A stretch of DNA of 25,610 bases from a virus. The stretch is from IMG/VR virus record IMGVR_UViG_3300012351_000103, positions 1 to 25,610 of that record; one strand, 5' to 3'. The notes under the pieces were generated by a model. The model did no database searches, was not told where the DNA came from, and saw nothing but the letters and a program-made list of their open reading frames with translations. A program made the position numbers and the translations under genes. This document shows positions 21,573 through 25,610 of this stretch, piece by piece. Positions within the stretch are counted from its first letter, which is position 1. Each line of letters begins with the position of its first letter.

Positions 21573-22616
21573 ATGCAAAATATACAGGATTACCTTCCTG
21601 GGTTTGAGCCCAACGAAGATGATCTCGTTCTCGAAAAGAGATGTTCTGTTGTAAATTCTGCAAGCGAAAGATGTGACCGTCTTGTTGGTAAACATGGTGC
21701 CCAAGAAATGTGCCCTGGACACTATCAACGCTTGAAAACAAAGTGGGGCATCGAACCTGATCGTCCACTAGGAGTGCGAGCGGTAGGCAGGAGCGGTCCT
21801 GCCGAGACGCTCACGGTTACTCCGGGTCAGCGCTTCGGTAAAGGTGTGGTTATCGGTGCGAACGAGCGAATTCGCAAAGGGACAGGAACCCGACGAGCAG
21901 CCCGACTTATGTGCGACTGCGGCAACGAATATATTGCCATAGTCAGTGACGTAATCAACGGGCGAAAAGTGTCTTGCGGATGCCTCAAAGGCGTAGTCCA
22001 GACAGAACAAGGAGTAGGCAGGGTTGTTAACCGGACGGGACGAAAGTACGGGCGACTCACTGCTATTCAGTATGTCGGCAACGAGGAAGGTTATAAAGGA
22101 GGAGCACTTTGGCTATGCAGATGCGATTGCGGAAACGAAGCGACTGTTTCCTCGGGTGCTTTGATGTCGAAAAACAAAGCAAGTTGCGGATGCCTGAAGA
22201 GAAAGCCGAGAGTTACGCAAACAGCTAGAAATACCGTACTCAGTCACTATCGGAGCAGTGCTCGGCGGCGAGGTCATGTCTGGGAGCTTGATGACTACTT
22301 CGACAAGCTGACCTCAATGAACTGCCATTACTGCGGACGCTCACCAGGTAACATACAAAAGGTCTATAGAGTATACGAACCAGCTGGTCGCGAGTTTGCC
22401 TACAACGGTATAGACCGAGTAGATAACAAGCTCGGTTACACCATAGACAATGTAGTCACGGCTTGCAGTATCTGTAATAATGCCAAGAAGGCTATGTCAT
22501 ACAATGACTTCACAGCATGGATCAAAGACCTTGTGACTTATTCTGCAAGTCGGAACCAGAGTGGAATTGACTTGAGTGAGTCTCTTCCACAGCCTGGAGA
22601 TCGTCACTCTGAATAA
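21573..22616 (+). CDS. HNH homing endonuclease with zinc-finger repeats
   Basis: 347 residues. The frame is open further upstream to 21300, but that part is antisense to the 53-residue gene and unlike coding sequence; the ATG at 21573 follows a good promoter. The N-terminus has a finger with C24, C34, C47 and H50 (CPGHYQR), like that of the HNH gene at 4901-5464. Two copies of a CDCGN...SCGCL repeat follow (113-139 and 182-208), a DNA-binding element common in phage homing nucleases. The nuclease core has CHYCG (C251, C254), GIDRVDN (D281, D284) and ACSICNNAKK (C298, C301, N302). It is the only plus-strand gene and overlaps the end of the portal fusion gene by 95 bases, tail to tail. A mobile intruder. 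Confidence 0.9.
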   Translation: MQNIQDYLPGFEPNEDDLVLEKRCSVVNSASERCDRLVGKHGAQEMCPGHYQRLKTKWGIEPDRPLGVRAVGRSGPAETLTVTPGQRFGKGVVIGANERIRKGTGTRRAARLMCDCGNEYIAIVSDVINGRKVSCGCLKGVVQTEQGVGRVVNRTGRKYGRLTAIQYVGNEEGYKGGALWLCRCDCGNEATVSSGALMSKNKASCGCLKRKPRVTQTARNTVLSHYRSSARRRGHVWELDDYFDKLTSMNCHYCGRSPGNIQKVYRVYEPAGREFAYNGIDRVDNKLGYTIDNVVTACSICNNAKKAMSYNDFTAWIKDLVTYSASRNQSGIDLSESLPQPGDRHSE

Positions 22617-25610
22617 AGCCAACGTAAGCAAGAACAGGCTGTCCCAGCTTGCGTCTCGCTAGTGCCCTGTGGTGACCGTCAACAATAAATGCTCGATCTT
22701 GCCCTGGACGCTGAACTAGGACGCTAGGATTCGTGTGCCCGCGATTCGCCTTGATGTCTCTCGCGAAACGACTGACTGCATCAGCCTGATGCGATGCTGC
22801 CCAACTATCGATTGAGTCATCATCGACCCGCTCCCAGGGGATCTGTATAGGTCCAATCCAGCGAGTGCGCTTTACCCATTCGATACTCTTTTCCGGGAAG
22901 TTCGACCTGAGTTGATTCAGGACATGTTCCGGGGCAGTCTCGTTTGGATCGCTGTAATCGCTTGGACCTCCAGGCTTGGAAGGGTCTGCAAGATCGGCAT
23001 CAGGATTCAGGTCTCTTTTTGGAGTCGCAAAACTGCGTTCGTTGTAGTAGTTTCTTTCAGTCATCAAGTCAAGTGCCATTTGTACGCTATAAGCGCTTTT
23101 CTCGACAGCTGCTCCCTTTTTAGCAGGCGGGAGATCGTGAACAATATCACTTTCTGCCTCGGGGGACCACTGCTCAACAGTATCCCCCGGGTCAAAAGTC
23201 TCAGGAGGCTCTGAATGCGGGTTCATCGGCCTCGGGGTTCTCGCGGGGACTGACCCTACTACGGGGTGTATCCCTTTCCCGCTCGGGGGTATTCCCGTGT
23301 TCGCGGACACGTCCTGAACTCCGGGGGAGTCAACTTCTTGCTCGTCCGGGTCTACGAGGGGGAATCCGCCAGGGGGGGTCTTCTTGCGTCTCGCGGGGGG
23401 AACGTCTCGCTCCTCGGGGAATTCATCCTCGTGACCATGTGGATACACCCTCGTTTGCAGGGGGGTATCCATCATGTTTGCCTCGAAATGAGGCGGGTTC
23501 CCGCCTGGGGTAACACCAGGATAGCCTCCGGGTCCCGCGTCCCCGTACTCTTCCCCGTTTGAGTGGTGAGGGTAAGGCCATCGTGCCCCCATGCCAGCAC
23601 CATGTCTGTCAGGGTCGTCCAGGACCATCCACTCCCCGTTCTCGTTGACCATGTTTTGCAGGGACTTCATGTCCCCTAGCTGATCACGGAGATGAATTTC
23701 TTTCACCCAGTCGTCGCGGAATTTCCCGACAAGATCGAGGTCTTCAATCTCACCCCTGCGGAACCATCCCGTGGACAGGGTTTCCTCTGGAGTGGAACCA
23801 TTCATCAGCGGCTTGAACATGCTGGTTTCGCACAGATACAGGTACGCGGTTTGTCCATCCGGGTCCTGGTGAGTGAAATCACGTATCACGGCGAGTGCGG
23901 GGAGAACTCCGATTTCCTCTTCAGTCTCCCGGTAGGCAGCACTCCACCCAGATTCGTTGACGTGAGTGGTTCCCCCGGGCATTCCCCAGGAACCATCAGG
24001 ACGCTGCTGGAGCAGGTAACGCCATTTCCCCTTCTCGTCCTTCGCGCGGATAAGCAGCCATGCGGTCCGGGCGTGGTCCTCTACCTCAGACTTTCCCAGA
24101 TGAGACTGAGGAGGGATGACATCCATTCCCGCAGGGAGGGGGACGCAGCGGCACTGAATATGCAGGGGACCGCCGAGACCCCCGCTGGAGAACGGGGAGT
24201 CCAGGGGGATAGCACCCTCGTTCGCGACCCTTTTGCAGATCTTGCAAGGGTCGTCCGGGGCTATCCCCAGCTGCTTATGGGTAACCCCGTTATCCCGGTA
24301 GCATTGAATGACACCCGCGTTCATGGCACGGGCAATCTCAGTCCTCGCGATAACCTCACTGCGGGAACTCGCGTTTTTCAGTCCTGTCCGGGCAATCTGG
24401 TCCAGCCAGTGAGCGCCTTCGGTATCGAGGAATGCCTGGAGATTGTCAGTAGTCCCCAGAATTCCCGCATCCTTTCCGAGAAGCTGATTCGCGGAGTCAT
24501 ATCCTAGATTCCACGCTTTCTCCCAAAGCGGGGTCATGACTCCTGCGAGAGTCTCCCTGACTTTCTCGGAGATCAGATCGTACATCACCCTGTTCGGGAC
24601 CATCAGCTTCCCCATCGCCACTTCCTGGCGGATCGCGGAACCTGCCTCTTCCGCTTTCCCGAAACCCTGGGCAATCTCCTGCTTATATCTCCCGATCAGT
24701 CCTAGATCATGCTCCCAGCCGGGAAAAGGAGTTGCTGACTTTCCAACAAAGTCCTTGTGATTACAGTAAGTGTTGTCACAGTAGATGTCGTGAAGATATT
24801 CAGGATCGTGAGCAGGGAATCCTTTGTTTGCATCTTCTTCGTCAAAAGGGTCAACGAGACGCTCGTCATCTATCGACCAAGACTTGTTCAGGGAGTTCTC
24901 TTCAATATTCATAGCGCGGTCAATCGCGGTGTCCAGCGTGACACCTTCCGCGATATCCTCCGCGATCATCCCCAGGGTTTGACTGGAAATATGTACCGGA
25001 GTCCAGGTGGCGATGTCCCTGCCCTTGCGGAGATGGCGTTTCAGGGACTCCAGCTCAAAAGCTGCACCTTTCTTACGGGAACCTGCCGTGCTCGTCCGGG
25101 AAGTAGTCCCCCCTGTTCTCGGGGTGGGAGACTGAACGGCACCCTGGGCAGCGGAATGCTGCGGAGTTCCCGTGCCTTCACGATGAGGACTCAGCGGAGC
25201 GGGATGACTCCCGTTTGGCTTGGTACCCCCGCCTTTCCGGGGCTTAGGCTTCTTTTTGACAGCTTTCTGTCCCCCGTTGGTTCCCTGACCGCCGCCAGCC
25301 CCGCTTTGTGCCGCCATCATGATCAGTTCTGACGCCATCTTGACGGGAACAGGACCCTGTGCAGTGAAGACAACAGGCTCGCCAGTCTCCTCAAGACCCC
25401 ACGGGGGAAGATCAAGACGCTCGCGAACCTCATCAATCGACGCAATTGCGTTCTGTACCTGCTGTACGCCCAGCTCGGTGATAGCCTGCTTGTCTTCGTC
25501 GTTGACGAGACCCTCGAACTGGAACTGCATGTCGTGCTGATTGCAGATATCCTGTATCGCGTAATTGAAAATATTGCAGACGAATTTGAGGAGAGGCTTC
25601 GCGGATTTCC
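22522..25610 (-). CDS. Portal (C-terminal part)-MuF-Nudix-ParB-like fusion protein, 5' end off window
   Basis: The frame is open to the right edge, so the start is missing; numbering here is from the Met codon at 25530. The first 70 residues (KFVCNIFNYAIQDICNQHD just upstream, then IDEVRERLDLPPWG) are the end of a portal protein. A Lys/Gly/Pro linker leads to the MuF minor-head domain (about 360-465: IARTEIARAMN, DDPCKIC, PLHIQCRC). Next is a Nudix domain (about 484-610) with an intact Nudix box from G520 to V542 (key residues E526, R534, E535, E538, E539, G541). After a 200-residue Pro/Gly/Asp-rich linker comes a ParB-like domain with FIVDGHHRALARRKLG (948-963). Portal and MuF are virion parts near the DNA exit; the two enzyme-like domains may therefore be packaged and injected. 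All motifs look intact, without frameshift. Confidence 0.9.
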   Translation of the reverse strand, partial: KSAKPLLKFVCNIFNYAIQDICNQHDMQFQFEGLVNDEDKQAITELGVQQVQNAIASIDEVRERLDLPPWGLEETGEPVVFTAQGPVPVKMASELIMMAAQSGAGGGQGTNGGQKAVKKKPKPRKGGGTKPNGSHPAPLSPHREGTGTPQHSAAQGAVQSPTPRTGGTTSRTSTAGSRKKGAAFELESLKRHLRKGRDIATWTPVHISSQTLGMIAEDIAEGVTLDTAIDRAMNIEENSLNKSWSIDDERLVDPFDEEDANKGFPAHDPEYLHDIYCDNTYCNHKDFVGKSATPFPGWEHDLGLIGRYKQEIAQGFGKAEEAGSAIRQEVAMGKLMVPNRVMYDLISEKVRETLAGVMTPLWEKAWNLGYDSANQLLGKDAGILGTTDNLQAFLDTEGAHWLDQIARTGLKNASSRSEVIARTEIARAMNAGVIQCYRDNGVTHKQLGIAPDDPCKICKRVANEGAIPLDSPFSSGGLGGPLHIQCRCVPLPAGMDVIPPQSHLGKSEVEDHARTAWLLIRAKDEKGKWRYLLQQRPDGSWGMPGGTTHVNESGWSAAYRETEEEIGVLPALAVIRDFTHQDPDGQTAYLYLCETSMFKPLMNGSTPEETLSTGWFRRGEIEDLDLVGKFRDDWVKEIHLRDQLGDMKSLQNMVNENGEWMVLDDPDRHGAGMGARWPYPHHSNGEEYGDAGPGGYPGVTPGGNPPHFEANMMDTPLQTRVYPHGHEDEFPEERDVPPARRKKTPPGGFPLVDPDEQEVDSPGVQDVSANTGIPPSGKGIHPVVGSVPARTPRPMNPHSEPPETFDPGDTVEQWSPEAESDIVHDLPPAKKGAAVEKSAYSVQMALDLMTERNYYNERSFATPKRDLNPDADLADPSKPGGPSDYSDPNETAPEHVLNQLRSNFPEKSIEWVKRTRWIGPIQIPWERVDDDSIDSWAASHQADAVSRFARDIKANRGHTNPSVLVQRPGQDRAFIVDGHHRALARRKLGQPVLAYVGFIQSDDLQAVEETHSSQFHSGSDLQNKSQGL

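Noticed and set aside
22522-25530. The portal fusion as a complete gene starting at 25530
   Set aside because: The frame is open to the window edge and the upstream residues continue portal-like sequence, so the ATG at 25530 is internal.
1-25610. tRNA genes, integrase, attachment sites, insertion sequences, CRISPR array
   Set aside because: None was seen by eye on either strand; a covariance-model tRNA search was not possible here.

Overview
The window reads as the late (virion structure and assembly) region of a tailed, probably siphovirus-like, double-stranded DNA phage or prophage. The portal/MuF, prohead protease, HK97-type capsid, connector, tail tube, tail-assembly chaperone and tape-measure genes occur in order on the minus strand, so the region should be read from right to left. 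The DNA is moderately GC-rich. GTG starts are frequent, overlapping GTGA/ATGA junctions are common, and two genes have promoters so close to the ATG that the mRNA may be leaderless. This suggests an actinobacterial host, but the assignment is tentative.

Right part (25610 to 15660): the C-terminal part of a portal protein runs without a stop into a MuF domain, a Nudix hydrolase domain and a ParB-like domain. A plus-strand HNH endonuclease gene overlaps its 3' end. Three small genes follow, one of which is a clear DUF2829/Tad2 (anti-Thoeris) homologue. Then comes a long protease-scaffold fusion preceded by its own promoter and a switch-like leader, and then the major capsid protein with an Ig/Fn3-like insertion.

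Middle part (15660 to 8040): small beta-rich virion proteins flank a tightly packed nine-gene glycan cassette. It encodes a methyltransferase, NeuD/PglD-like acyltransferase, DegT aminotransferase, low-molecular-weight phosphatase, SIS isomerase, GT17 glycosyltransferase, NAD-dependent epimerase/dehydratase, HxD...H dioxygenase-like protein and a GT-A glycosyltransferase. The simplest reading is that the phage makes or modifies a sugar and attaches it to its own virion proteins. A third glycosyltransferase (GT4) lies in the tail module.

Left part (8040 to 1): a run of cysteine-rich proteins (one with a SAP domain), a connector, a second HNH endonuclease, a tail-terminator candidate, the major tail protein, a tail-assembly chaperone with a -1 frameshift on A AAA AAG, the GT4, a gp10-like protein, and the start of a glycine-rich tape-measure candidate cut by the window edge. 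Strong stem-loops follow the capsid, a decoration candidate and the tail tube gene, which would help set expression levels. No tRNA, CRISPR array, integrase or insertion sequence was seen.
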